Made by a program: the position numbers and the translations under genes
DNA from: Aristolochia californica
Taxonomy: Eukaryota > Streptophyta > Magnoliopsida > Piperales > Aristolochiaceae
Reading direction: 5' to 3'
Length of the DNA stretch: 64,000 bases
Assembly: GCA_029961685.1 (NCBI GenBank)
Contig: JARWKL010000008.1
Coordinates: forward strand, 9,364,501 to 9,428,500
The notes under the pieces: generated by a model
The model's database searches: none
What the model saw: only the letters and a program-made list of their open reading frames with translations
What the model was told of the DNA's origin: nothing
Shown here: positions 52,404-62,059 of the stretch, piece by piece
Numbering within the stretch: the first letter of the stretch is position 1
Layout of the letters: each line of letters begins with the position of its first letter

Positions 52404-55400
52404 CATTGCCTGAGTTATGTCTGTTCTAGTGAACACCGTGACATACATGAGACTTCTGATAGCATAAGCATAAGGTACACTGGCCATGTTGGCTCACTCC
52501 TTCTCTGTAGAAGGTGACTACTCCTTAGATAGCCTAAAGTGACTAGCCAAAGGAGTACTCACTAGTTTTGTATCATTCATATTAAATCTGCTAAATACCT
52601 TTTTCACATATTCTTCTTGTGACAGTTTCAAGACATTAATGTCCCTAGTAATCCTCATCCCAATTATTTGTTTTGCAGCACCCAAATCCTTAATTGAAAA
52701 CTTCTTGGACAACACCCTTTTCAACATATCTATTTCCTATTTGCAAGCACCTGCTATCAACATGTCATCAACATATAGTGGTAGAATGATGTAGGAGTCA
52801 ACAAGCTTCTTCACATGCCAACAATGATCCGCCTGACACCTCGAGAAACCATTACTACTCATAAAGGTGTCAAACTTCTTATACGATTGTCTTGGAGCTT
52901 GCTTAAGACCATACAAGCTCTTTTGAAGTTTGCACACCATTTTCTCCATTCCCTGTGGTTGCATCATGTAAATTTCTTCCTCCAAATCACCATGAAGAAA
53001 GTTTGTTTTTACATCCAACTGCTCTAAGTGCAAGTCTTCATTTGCCACTAGTCGAAGCACTGTTCTAATAGTAGTCAATTTCAATACTAGAGAGAAAATA
53101 TTCGTGTAGTCAATGCCTTCATTTTTTTGAAAGCCCTTTACCACCAGTTTTGCCTTGTACCACTTGTTGTCATCATGTTCGTCTTTTATTTGGTACACCC
53201 ATTTATTCTGTAAGGCCTTCTTCCATGTTGGTAATTCAGTCAACTGCCCATGTCTAATTGGATAAAAGTGAATCCATCTCATCCCGTATGGCCACCTCCC
53301 ACTTGGTTGGTTCATCAACTTGCACAACTTCCTCATAACTCTTTGGTTCACCTTTATTAGTCAATAAAATAAAATTCAGTAATGGGGAGTACCTTTGTGG
53401 AGGTCTACTAATTCTGGCAGATCTCTTGAGTTATTTCACAAGAATGTTCTAGTTTATTTTTGGGGGTACGTTTTCCTGGTCTTCCTGAGCAATATTCTCC
53501 ATCACATTAATAGAAAGATCTATCAATTGAATCACTTCTGACTTCTTGGATTCATGACTTGTGCTCTTAGACTCTGTTCTCAACCTATCTTTATACAAGG
53601 CATCTTCATTGAAGATCACGTCCTTGATCTTGATAACATTATGACTTTGGTTATCTTAGAAGCGATAACCAAACTCAGTACCACCATAGCCAATAAAGAA
53701 ACATATCTTAGATTTAGTATCAAGTTTATTTCTAATAGCAGAACCAATATGAACATAAGAAACACAAACCAAAAACTTTCAAGAAAGAAAGGTTTACCTC
53801 TTTGTCACTCAGACCTCTTCGGGTATTTTATAATTTAATGGTTTTGAGGGACCTCTATTGATGAAATAGGCAATGGTGCTAATATCCTCATACCAGAACA
53901 TCTTTGGCAATCTCATATTCAATCTCATGCTCCTAGCATGCTCTTTGAAAGTCCTTTTCATCCTCTCCACCGCACCATTTTGTTGACCTTTTCCAGGAAT
54001 GGTCTTCTTCATCTTGATTCCATTATCAACACAGTACCGATTAAAATCATCATCTATGTACTATCCCCCATTATCTGACTACAAGCACTTCACCTTCAAA
54101 TATGTCTCATTCTAAACCATTGCTCTCATTCTTTGAAGGTATCAAAGACATCGGATTTCTTTTTTAGGAAATAAACTACCTTTCTGCTTGCATCATCAAT
54201 AAATATCACATAGTAATTTGAATCACCAAGGGAAGTAACATCTGAAGGCCCCCACACATATGTGTGAACCAACTCCAATTTTGTTGTCTTTTACTCCTTT
54301 TTAGCCTTAGAAAAGCTAACCCTTTTTCGCTTGCCAAAAATACTGCCTTCGCATGAACTTTTGTTTACAGTTTTCAACCCTGGTAGCTTCCCTTTGGACT
54401 GAAACACTTTCATTCCCTTCTCACTCATGTGACCAAGCCTATAATGCTACAAATCAAAATCAATAATAGCATCAGCAACTGCAGCCATGTCTCTACAACT
54501 GGAAGTGATGTAAAGAATTCATGTTTTAACTCCTCGTGCAACAACCATGGCTCCCTTAGTGACTTTCCAAGAAGCTCCATTAAAAGTCACCTTATGACCT
54601 TCATCATCAAGTTGCCCTACTAAGATCATATTATGCATCAGTTTTGGTACATGTCCCACCTTGTGAATTTTCCACACTGTCCTGTTTGACATCCTCAAAC
54701 TGAAATTACCAACACCGACAATATCCAAAGGTTCTCCATTATTAAGATACACCTTCCCATGATCTCTAGTAACATAATTCTCAATGATCTCACAATGTGA
54801 TGGGTTTGAAAAGAAGCTCCTAAATCTAACACCCAAGAGTCAAAAGGGCTATCAACCGATAAGAATAAAGCATCTTGTTCCTCTTGAGCCACCACATTTG
54901 CTGCATCACTTTTCTTTTCATCCTTCTTCGATGTTTTTTAGTTATTCTTTATGTGACCAGACTTGCTACAATTTCAGCATTCACATTCCTTCCAAATTTG
55001 GACTTGCTTCTACCATTCTTTGACTTCCCTCTACCATTTCCCTTGTTGGAATTCCTTTTGAAGTTTCTACCCCTAGGATCGACACTTAGGGCAGAATTAG
55101 ATGTCGATGATTCTCCGGATTCCTTTCTATGAACTTCCTCAGTGAGAATGGTATCCCAAACATCATTAAAAATCAACTTCTTGTTGCCTACAGAGTTGCT
55201 AACCGTAGCCCTCATAGGCTCCCAAAATTTTGGCAAAGACGCCAATAGAATTAAAGCATGTACCTCATCATCAAATTTAATTTGAACGGAAATCAATTGA
55301 TTGACAATCATGCTAAACTCATTCAAATTCAATGCCACTGATGTATTTTCTATCATCTTTAAATTGAAGAGTTTTTTCATGAGATGTACCTTATTATTTG

Positions 55401-55670
55401 CAGAAGACTTCTTATACATTTTAGATAGAATCTTCATCTTCCCCATTGTGGTTTTCTCTTATGCCACGTTGTGAGCAATGTTCTTTGACAATTTTAACCA
55501 GACTACTCCCAACACCTGTCTATCGAGGAGATTTCAATCATCATCTTTCATACCTTATGGTTTCATATCCAGAAGTGGTGTGTGCAACTTTTTACTGTAT
55601 AGATAGTCTTCAATTGGCATCCTCCAAAATTCAAAGTCCATACAATTGAACTTGTTGATTCCAAGTGTTG
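52404..55670 (-). pseudogene. Cop5 gag to RT remnant
   Basis: Gag (SIVNQLISVQIKFDDE-like, LASLPKFWEPMRATVSNS, 55160-55446), a basic zinc-knuckle region (~54950-55080), protease-like DSWVLDLGAS (~54840; DSG reads DLG), Gag-pre-integrase (54520-54780), integrase core (GQQNGAVERMKRTFKEHARS, ~53920-54000), RT (KARLVVKGF-type block, LDVKTNFLHGDLEEEIYM, LYVDDMLIAG, 52740-53200) and the tail KDLGAAKQIIGMRI (~52680). The RT catalytic YVDD is intact but stops and frameshifts occur throughout. CapJ interrupts the Gag N-terminal region at 55670. Confidence 0.85.
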
Positions 55671-55980
55671 TGTTACGGTCCTGGATCTAACATGGTAATT
55701 CGTAAGGAAGAAGGAAAGCTTGAAACCCTAGGTTCGTTACGGAGAACGCAGACCCTCGAGCTCGTTTAGGAGAACTCAAACCCTCAGTGTAACCTAAATT
55801 CAGACTTCCATTTCCCATCCCAATTCCCCTCTAAATAGGGTTCATGTCTACAAGGTTCAAGAGAAAAATTATAAATTTTCCCCTCCATGGCATTAACTTG
55901 AAAAGTAAACTAAATGACTAAGTAATTGACTCAGCCATGGTGTCTCTGCCCTATTCGGCCTGCTATTTGGTTCATAACAT
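55671..55980 (-). repeat. CapJ 3' LTR
   Basis: TGTTACGGTCCTGG to GGTTCATAACA, 310 bp. Shorter than its partner mainly by a ~25-bp A-rich gap near 55710. Confidence 0.9.
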
Positions 55981-56094
55981 TACACCTCCTGGAGAACGAG
56001 CTTGTCCTCAAGGTTGAAGGTAGGGATGTGTGCCGAACGTCACCACATCTCTCCAAGTAGCATCTGTAGCATCTGCGGAAACCCACTTTGACAA
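55981..56094 (-). pseudogene. CapJ Pol C-terminal (chromodomain) remnant
   Basis: The minus strand reads KWVSADATDATWRDVV, then FGTHPYLQP, then codons over ggacaagctcgttctccagg beside the LTR. That is the end of a gypsy chromodomain and the polypurine region. Nothing else of pol survives. Confidence 0.65.
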
Positions 56095-56594
56095 GAAAAG
56101 CGGCATAGCTAGGCCCTGCTCTGCCCTCTATTAGTCTTGGGTTGGTGTGAAACAGCCCCTCACTACGGCCCCCCATTTTCAAAGTTGCACTGCCCACTTT
56201 TTCGTGTGCATGGCGGAGAACCACCATGGCAACATTGCACAATCAACCAAGCGAAGACTATAGGTGTCAACCCCTTCCTTGTGGAAAATTCAGTGCGGCT
56301 CACACAGGCATCAAAGAGAGTCAAAGACACTAGGGTGGTTGAACCCATGGCGAGCCCCTTTCCGATAGCAGCAGTAGTGTTTCCAGCGGCATCAAGGGTA
56401 TTGGTTCTTTTGTGTCTCCTGTGACTCATGCCAGCCATCTCAGCAATACCTCCCGCCTTGTCACTAATGGGACCATATGCCTCAATGGCCGAACCAGCCA
56501 CAATGCTGCTCACCATTCCAAGAGCTGCCACCACAATGTCATACATGGCAGCAAGGTTAACGTTGACAAAAATGCTGACAGGAAACCCACCAAT
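56095..56594 (-). pseudogene. Captured vacuolar H+-pyrophosphatase fragment
   Basis: The minus strand reads [81 protein letters not shown]; then, one frame over, WWFSAM-type and KVGSATLKM, then FHTNPRLIEGRAGPSYA. These are consecutive blocks of the plant type I vacuolar proton pyrophosphatase, including the [10 protein letters not shown] membrane-core segment. About 165 of ~765 residues are present, without any intron-like break. One frameshift near 56240. The fragment cannot pump protons. Confidence 0.9.
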
Positions 56595-57240
56595 TATATC
56601 AGTTGCAATCTCCATAAGCTTTTGAAATCCTCAAGCAGCCGCAACAGTACTGGTTATGGCCCTGACTAATTCTGTGTATATAAATCCAATTTCTGGCACT
56701 CTAGCAACTTTAAGACTTGGACCCAAATCAGGTTCAATTGGTACTGACAATAGTTGGTTTGAAATTATTTACACCTGGTTTCCACTTTCAGTATTGTTTA
56801 TCCCATAAATAGAGACCAGCAACATGAGCCTTATAAGCATATTCAGTCAAGTAAGCCATCAACCGCCATGCAAAAATTTCAGTGATAACCTCTACTGCTG
56901 AAAAGTAGCTGAAATGCAGGCAGTTATAAACTATCTTGATGTAAGCCTGCAATCGTTTCCCTTGATGTAATGCACCCAGATTGGGACAAGTAGTGAGGAA
57001 ACCCAGTAACTTGGGCAAGAATGGATTGTATGTTCATCAATGATTAGTAGGCAGCAGTAAAAACGTCAAGATCAAACAACTCTGAATTTTGCAGGTGCTC
57101 ATCAAACCCAGAAATTGCAGTACTACGGAAAACAGAAATAATTCTAGTACCCCAACCACTCTCTCTATGGCCTTTATCTGCTTATGAATAACTCAAAATA
57201 GGAACTTACTGGTACATGCACCAAGATCCACTATTCCATG
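56595..57240 (-). other. CapJ insert, origin unrecognised
   Basis: The minus strand has short sensible peptides (LGALHQGKRLQAYIKI, AWRLMAYLTEYAYKAHVAG, STAISGFDEHLQNSELFDLD) in shifting frames, as in a decayed coding or spliced UTR segment. I cannot name a family. Confidence 0.4.
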
Positions 57241-58119
57241 GTTATTGAGGCCAATAAGTATCTCCTAACATGGAGGCAGTTGGCTCTACTGGCATTGTTC
57301 CAATAAACTCAAGTGCCTCATGTATCTGACCTGCTTGACTGAGAGCAATAACCATGCAGGCATAGTGCTTCAAATTAGGCTCAACCAAGGACACTCTCCT
57401 CATATCATGAAAATATGTTTGGCCCTCATCAACCAAACCTGCATGACTATAGGCAGACAACAAACAAACAAAAGTAACATGGTCTAGCTTAACTCCCTCC
57501 TCCTGCATTTCCCTAAACATGTCTAGCATTTACTCACCATTTCTATGAATTCCATTACAGGATATGATAGCACTCGAAGGAACAAGACTCCTTGGGACCT
57601 CACTAAATAACTGATTTGCCTCAGTTAATCTTCCACAATTTGCATGCATGTCGACTAGACATGTTCCAACAAAGACATCATATATCAAACCAATTCGTAT
57701 CATTCTTCCATGAATTACCATTCCTTGTTCCAGGGCTCCTACATGGGAGAAAGCAGGTAGAAAGCTTACAATAGTACCCTAATCTACCACTATATCCTCA
57801 CACTTAGCCATTAAATGGAAAAGATCAATTTCCGCATCAGCAAGCCCATTTTGTGCAGATCCACCATTGTGGACAACATACCGTTGCATCTTCCTCCCGT
57901 GTTCCCGAGCACTAAAACACTCACCATTGTCACATCATTTACTTTGGGACCATCAATTTTCATCCTTTCAATTATAGCCAGGGCTTCCCTGTAGTTACCA
58001 TCCTTCACATAACCATCGATCAAAGCACTCCACGAGACAATATTTTATTCAAACATTAAGTCGAACAGCTCCCTTGTAGACACCAAATCACCACGCTTTG
58101 CATAACCATCCACTACCTC
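57241..58119 (-). pseudogene. Captured PPR-protein fragment (PLS/E type)
   Basis: Reading leftwards: VVDGYAKRGDLVSTRELFDL, IDGYVKDGNYREALAIIERM, FSHVGALEQGMVIHGRMIRI, VFVGTCLVDMHANCGRLTEA, MLDMFREMQEEGVKLDHVTF, LLSAYSHAGLVDEGQTYFHD, LKHYACMVIALSQAGQIHEA, EFIGTMPVEPTAS. This is the repeat order and E-motif start of a PLS-class plant PPR protein (organellar RNA editing type), about 290 codons. Stops near 58048, 57765 and 57535 and several frame changes make it a pseudogene. It begins in frame with the kinase piece. Confidence 0.88.
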
Positions 58120-58790
58120 AACATCGAATACCTCCATCATTGTCTCTTCCAACACGACTGCTTTCACCAATGCTAGCAAATCAACCATTTCGCCTGTTCG
58201 TGGATCTTTCCCTGGTTTTTTCCCTAGTAAAACCTTCAGTAATAGTATCCCAAAAGCATAAACATCTATCATGGAATTTTATTTCTTCATCTTGTGCATC
58301 TCCGGCTCCTTGTATCCATCAATGTTTGTTGCTGCCACCATCTCGTCAGCCACAGCGGGGATCAATAGCTTGTTGAGACTGAATTCCGTTAGTCTAGCAA
58401 CAAAAAATTCATTGACGAGGACGTTATTGGATCAAACATTTCCGTGCATGATTGGCATTTCGTGAATCGTGTGCAAATGGGCAAGGCCCCTTGCAATGCC
58501 CAAGGCAATTTTGTGTCGCCAAACTTAGTTCAGCATTGGCCTTCCTACCTGGGTTTCGTGGAGAAGATCATGAAGAGTTTTATTAAAGAGATAGTCATAA
58601 ATGTGTAGTTTTTTGCCTCTCTGCCCCTGATAGAAAGCTCGAAGTGAAACGGGATTTTCATGGCAAACACGACCCACCTGCTTTATCACAGGCATACATA
58701 AAGCCTGTTTTTACCACTTCCTTCTCTCAATAGACTTAAAGCGATGGTTCCACCATCAATAATCTTTGCCCAGAAATTGATTTTGTTCCC
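58120..58790 (-). pseudogene. Captured TMKL1-like receptor kinase fragment
   Basis: Minus-strand blocks: DGGTIALSLLREGSGK, PVIKQVGRVCHENPVSLRAF, YQGQRGKKLHIYDYLFNKTL, HKIALGIARGLAHLHTIHEM, MHGNV, LVNEFFVARLTEFSLNKL, MIDVYAFGILLLKVLLGKKP, LVKAVVLEETMMEVFDVEV. HGNV replaces HRD and LTEF replaces DFG, as in TMKL1-type kinase-like LRR receptors, so the source was probably a pseudokinase. Extracellular LRRs, transmembrane segment and C-terminus are absent. Stops and frameshifts are present (e.g. near 58450 and 58262). Confidence 0.85.
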
Positions 58791-59400
58791 ATCAACAATA
58801 ATAAAAATCATCCCCCATGGCCATTTCTCCCAAAAATTGTTTAATTTGGGTTCTGGCTTTTCCCAATGGCGAACAACAACAAGTATTGGCCTCGACCTTT
58901 TCTAACGGAGAACAACAGCAAGATGGAGCTGAAATTTTGAATAGGGTTGGCACTCGTCGACGGCATGTGAAACAGAATGGGGTTGTGCCGAGGAACCTTG
59001 AGGTTGGCTGAACTGCTTCACCGAGACAGAACCATATAGGAATTTTTTCATCTTCTGTTCTGGGAGACGTTCTGCTAGCAGTGAGGAGAGGTTTTTTTTA
59101 GGTCAAACCCAAATCAGCCATTACCGTCAAGTTTTTGGCAGAGTACCCATCTGATTTCAGATTTCTAGGGGCTTGGGACTTTTGCTCTAGATCTCCCTGC
59201 TCAGAATTTTGAGGCCGGTCGACGAACAACATCAATTGTTCATCTTCGGGAATGGCGACCCTCCTCTCTGATATTTTTGGACGACGCTTCTCGAATTCAA
59301 GCAATCTCTCTTCTATGTTAATGAAAGACTGATGTATCATTCATGAGAACTCTTCACGCAGTACTGTACATATTTCATCCACGATCCATGAATCACTCAT
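58791..59400 (-). pseudogene. CapJ Gag N-terminal remnant and spacer
   Basis: From the ATG at 59400: MSDSWIVDEICTVLREEFS, stop, then SFINIEERLLEFEKRRPKIS and VAIPEDEQLMLFVDRPQ (59150-59340), an acidic/charged Gag-like N-terminal segment. The part from ~58791 to ~59090 (GEQQQ-rich on the plus strand, cysteine-rich on the minus) is not recognised. Unlike the other gypsies here, the start codon lies after the primer site. Confidence 0.55.
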
Positions 59401-59409
59401 TGTGTTTCT

Positions 59410-59421
59410 GCTCTGATACCA
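59410..59421 (-). other. CapJ primer-binding site
   Basis: gctctgatacca, a 12-base tRNA-Met match on the minus strand, 3 bases from the LTR. Confidence 0.88.
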
Positions 59422-59424
59422 CCT

Positions 59425-59762
59425 TGTTACGGTCCTGGATCTAACACGGTGATTTGTAAGGAAGTAGAAGAAAAGAAAAAAAATCAAGCTAAAGGGAAGC
59501 GTAAAAACCCTAGGTTCGTAAAGGAGAATGCACACCCTTGAGCTTGTTTAGGAGAACTGAAACCCTTGGTTTAACCTAAATTCAGATTTCCATTTCCCAT
59601 CCCAATTCCCCTCTAAATAGGGTTCATGTCCACAATGTTCAAGAGAAAAATAACAGATTTGCCCCTCCATGGCATTTAACTTGAAAATTAAACTAAATGA
59701 CTAAGTAATTGACTCAGCCATGGCGTCTCTGCCCGATTCGGCTTGTTATTGGGTTCATAACA
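59425..59762 (-). repeat. CapJ 5' LTR
   Basis: TGTTACGGTCCTGG to GGTTCATAACA, 338 bp, the partner of 55671-55980. Confidence 0.9.
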
Positions 59763-59807
59763 TGTTGATCCTTCTCCGCCAGTCATTGCTCTCAATCACG
59801 AACCAAA

Positions 59808-59819
59808 GCTCTGATACCA
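59808..59819 (-). other. Cop5 primer-binding site
   Basis: gctctgatacca, 2 bases from the Cop5 LTR start at 59822; the short Cop5 leader (59768-59807) precedes it. Confidence 0.88.
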
Positions 59820-59821
59820 CT

Positions 59822-60234
59822 TGTTAGAATTAGACGCCCTAATTCCAAACTAAATTAGAGCAATAATAATAATCATGGAAGAGAGGAAAAGCAAAAAAAA
59901 TACAACAAGATTTATACATGTTCGCCTCAAGGTGCGACTACATCCTGATTTACGCCGTTATAGTAATCCACTATAAAGATGAAATAGTTGACAATAGAAA
60001 TCGCACACTTACAAGTTTTTTTTTCTAACCTCTTGGGCTGCAACTCAAAATGCTCCTCGGACGATGATAAAACCCTAATAGCAACACCCTTAATGAAACA
60101 ACAATTAATATATCGCCGACCAGGCGGGGGCTCCACTTTCCACCCCCCTTCCAACCCCCATGGTGATCTTACTACAAAGATCAATCCGCTTACCCACTAA
60201 AAATAGGATATTGATTAGGCTCCACAACTTAACA
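59822..60234 (-). repeat. Cop5 5' LTR
   Basis: TGTTAGAATTAGACG to CAACTTAACA, 413 bp, followed by the target duplication ACCAC. Confidence 0.9.
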
Positions 60235-60239
60235 ACCAC

Positions 60240-61639
60240 AACCTTTTCAGTTGATTTGGATACCCAAGTTTGTTTGATGCCATTTTCATTCTTAACCTTG
60301 CATAGTATCTCAATTCATTTCAATAGTGGCATCTAATGTGAGGAATGGGAGATAACTTATTTTTCTTTGTTTTGTTCTTCCCAACTTTCATCTTAGGTGT
60401 GGATTTGAGAGATAAAAGTTTTGAATTGTTGTTCTCAATCCACTTTCTCTTGGGTCATTAGTTATGTTGATTTCATTTGCCTCCTTCAAGACAATTAGCT
60501 CTCCCTTGAGTTTTGCAATCTCGTGTAATTGAGCATTGTATTTTTCTTTATGCTTATTTAGACTATGAATGGATTTTTCCAAAACTAATTCCAGTTCATG
60601 CTCATAGTCGTAGACGCTTACCTCTTCAAAAGTTGTAGACTTGTTATCATGTTCTTAAAAAGCCATGAGTCCTACGTCACTTTCTTCTTCTTTCAAGTGG
60701 CTAGACTCTTCCTCCATTGCATTTCAAGCTGATATCAAAACCTTCTTCTTGTTCTATAGATCTTTGCTTGAAGATTGGGTTCTTTCTTCCAACTTAGGAC
60801 ATTTATTCCTACTATGTCCCGATTTACCTCACTCGAAACAAACATTAGTTTTCTTTTGAAATTTACCATTTTGAGTTCTAAATTACCTTTTTCTGAATTT
60901 TTTCCTCTTCCTATAGACTCTTTGAAGATGTCTAGTGATAAAACTTATTTCAACTAAGAACTCTTCACTAGAACTATTTTCAACACATGTTTTGGCCTTA
61001 AGAGCAATGTTCTTCTTCTTAGGTTGCTCTTCCTCGATATCTTTAGCTTCCATCTTATATGTGAGAAGAATTCCAAGTAATTCTTATGAGCTTATGGTTC
61101 TAAAGTTAGTATTCTCACAGATGGTTGTCTTCCTCATGTCCCATGACTTTGGAAATGCCTTGAGAAACTTGTCATTTTTTCTATACAAGGAAATTTCTTC
61201 TCCTAAGATATTCAACTCATTTATTATATGAGTGAACATTGAGTTCATCTTAACAATTGACTCACCCAGCTTCATTTTGAATTCATCATATTGGGCTATC
61301 AAAAGATTGATTCTAAGAATCTTTTAGTCTAGTGGTTCCTTCATGTGTGACCTCAAGTTTTCCCAAATTTCCTTAGTGGTCTTACATGCGGAAACACTAT
61401 TGAACTTGTTTGGTCCTAAGGCACATAACAAGAGGTATATGGCCATGGAGTTTGTAAGACTGCCATATGGATAACAACATTAGCAGTATGCTTAATAAAA
61501 CTCAAGTGATCCATTTCACATCTCTTTAAGCCAAAAACATATACCACCTAGAAAAATTTATCAACCATACTCGAGGAGATTGTTAAAGTTCATAGATTCT
61601 TTTTGAGTCTGTTGATTTTTAGAATTCCATAGATGATAA
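60240..61639 (-). pseudogene. Cop4 gag remnant
   Basis: The minus strand reads MIAQYDEFKMKLGESIVKMN, GEEISLYRKNDKFLKAFPKS (Gag core, 61084-61300), a CCHC knuckle (CFE.GKSGHSRNKCPKLEE, ~60790-60845, with one cysteine codon turned to TGA) and a lysine-rich helical segment (LNKHKEKYNAQLHEIAKLKG, 60480-60580). It joins Cop4 protease/integrase at 39841 across Cop5. The gag start and Cop4 LTR are lost at Gyp4. Confidence 0.75.
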
Positions 61640-62059
61640 TGTTATGGACTCCATAGCATCACAAGTTATCAACATGCATAGGAATTAAAGTATGTCAATT
61701 TCCTTTTAATGTAATTCCATTTGGTTTGGTTTGGTTTAGATGTAATATGGCATGAACCAAGTGACCCATGGGTCTAATTTGTATTTTCGTCCTCAACCCT
61801 ATTTATGGGGACATCAAGGTGAAGGAAAATAAGTATTGAGAAAATTAAAATTAAACAGGTCAGATTCTCCCTTAGAGGTCTAGGTCAGATTCTCCCTTTG
61901 AGGTCCAGGTCGAGCTTCCTTCAAAGCTCAATCATTCCATTCCAAATTCCACCATTCCATGTTCCAGAAACAAGAATCATCTTCCATTTTCAAGATTCAA
62001 TATGGAGGGAAGAGAGGAAAGAAGGGTGACTCGATCCATGGCTCGGGAAGAACCTAACA
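61640..62059 (+). repeat. Gyp4 5' LTR
   Basis: 420 bp, TGTTATGGACTCC to GAACCTAACA, same family as the GypA LTR. Confidence 0.9.

Larger units (their letters stand above)
55671..59762 (-). mobile_element. CapJ: non-autonomous LTR element carrying host-gene fragments
   Basis: LTRs of 310 and 338 bp with a perfect 5-bp target duplication TGTTG (55666-55670 and 59763-59767) in Cop5. It keeps a primer-binding site, a Gag N-terminal remnant at the 5' end and a chromodomain/polypurine remnant at the 3' end. Between these lie, all in the sense (minus) direction, a TMKL1-like kinase fragment, a PPR fragment, an unrecognised stretch and a vacuolar H+-pyrophosphatase fragment. Confidence 0.9.
39842..60234 (-). 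mobile_element. Cop5: Ty1/copia element carrying LarE and CapJ
   Basis: LTRs of 421 bp (left) and 413 bp (right) with a perfect 5-bp target duplication ACCAC (39837-39841 and 60235-60239) in Cop4. Only about 4.8 kb of the 20.4-kb span is Cop5 itself; the rest is LarE (with Gyp3 and CapI) and CapJ. Domain order on the minus strand is gag, protease, integrase, RT, RNase H. RNase H wording (RKSTTEYVYTLGG, LSTTEVEYV) is of Tork type. Confidence 0.9.

Noticed and set aside
56095..56594. A functional vacuolar H+-pyrophosphatase gene
   Set aside because: About a fifth of the protein, one frameshift, no start, and flanked by LTR-element sequence.
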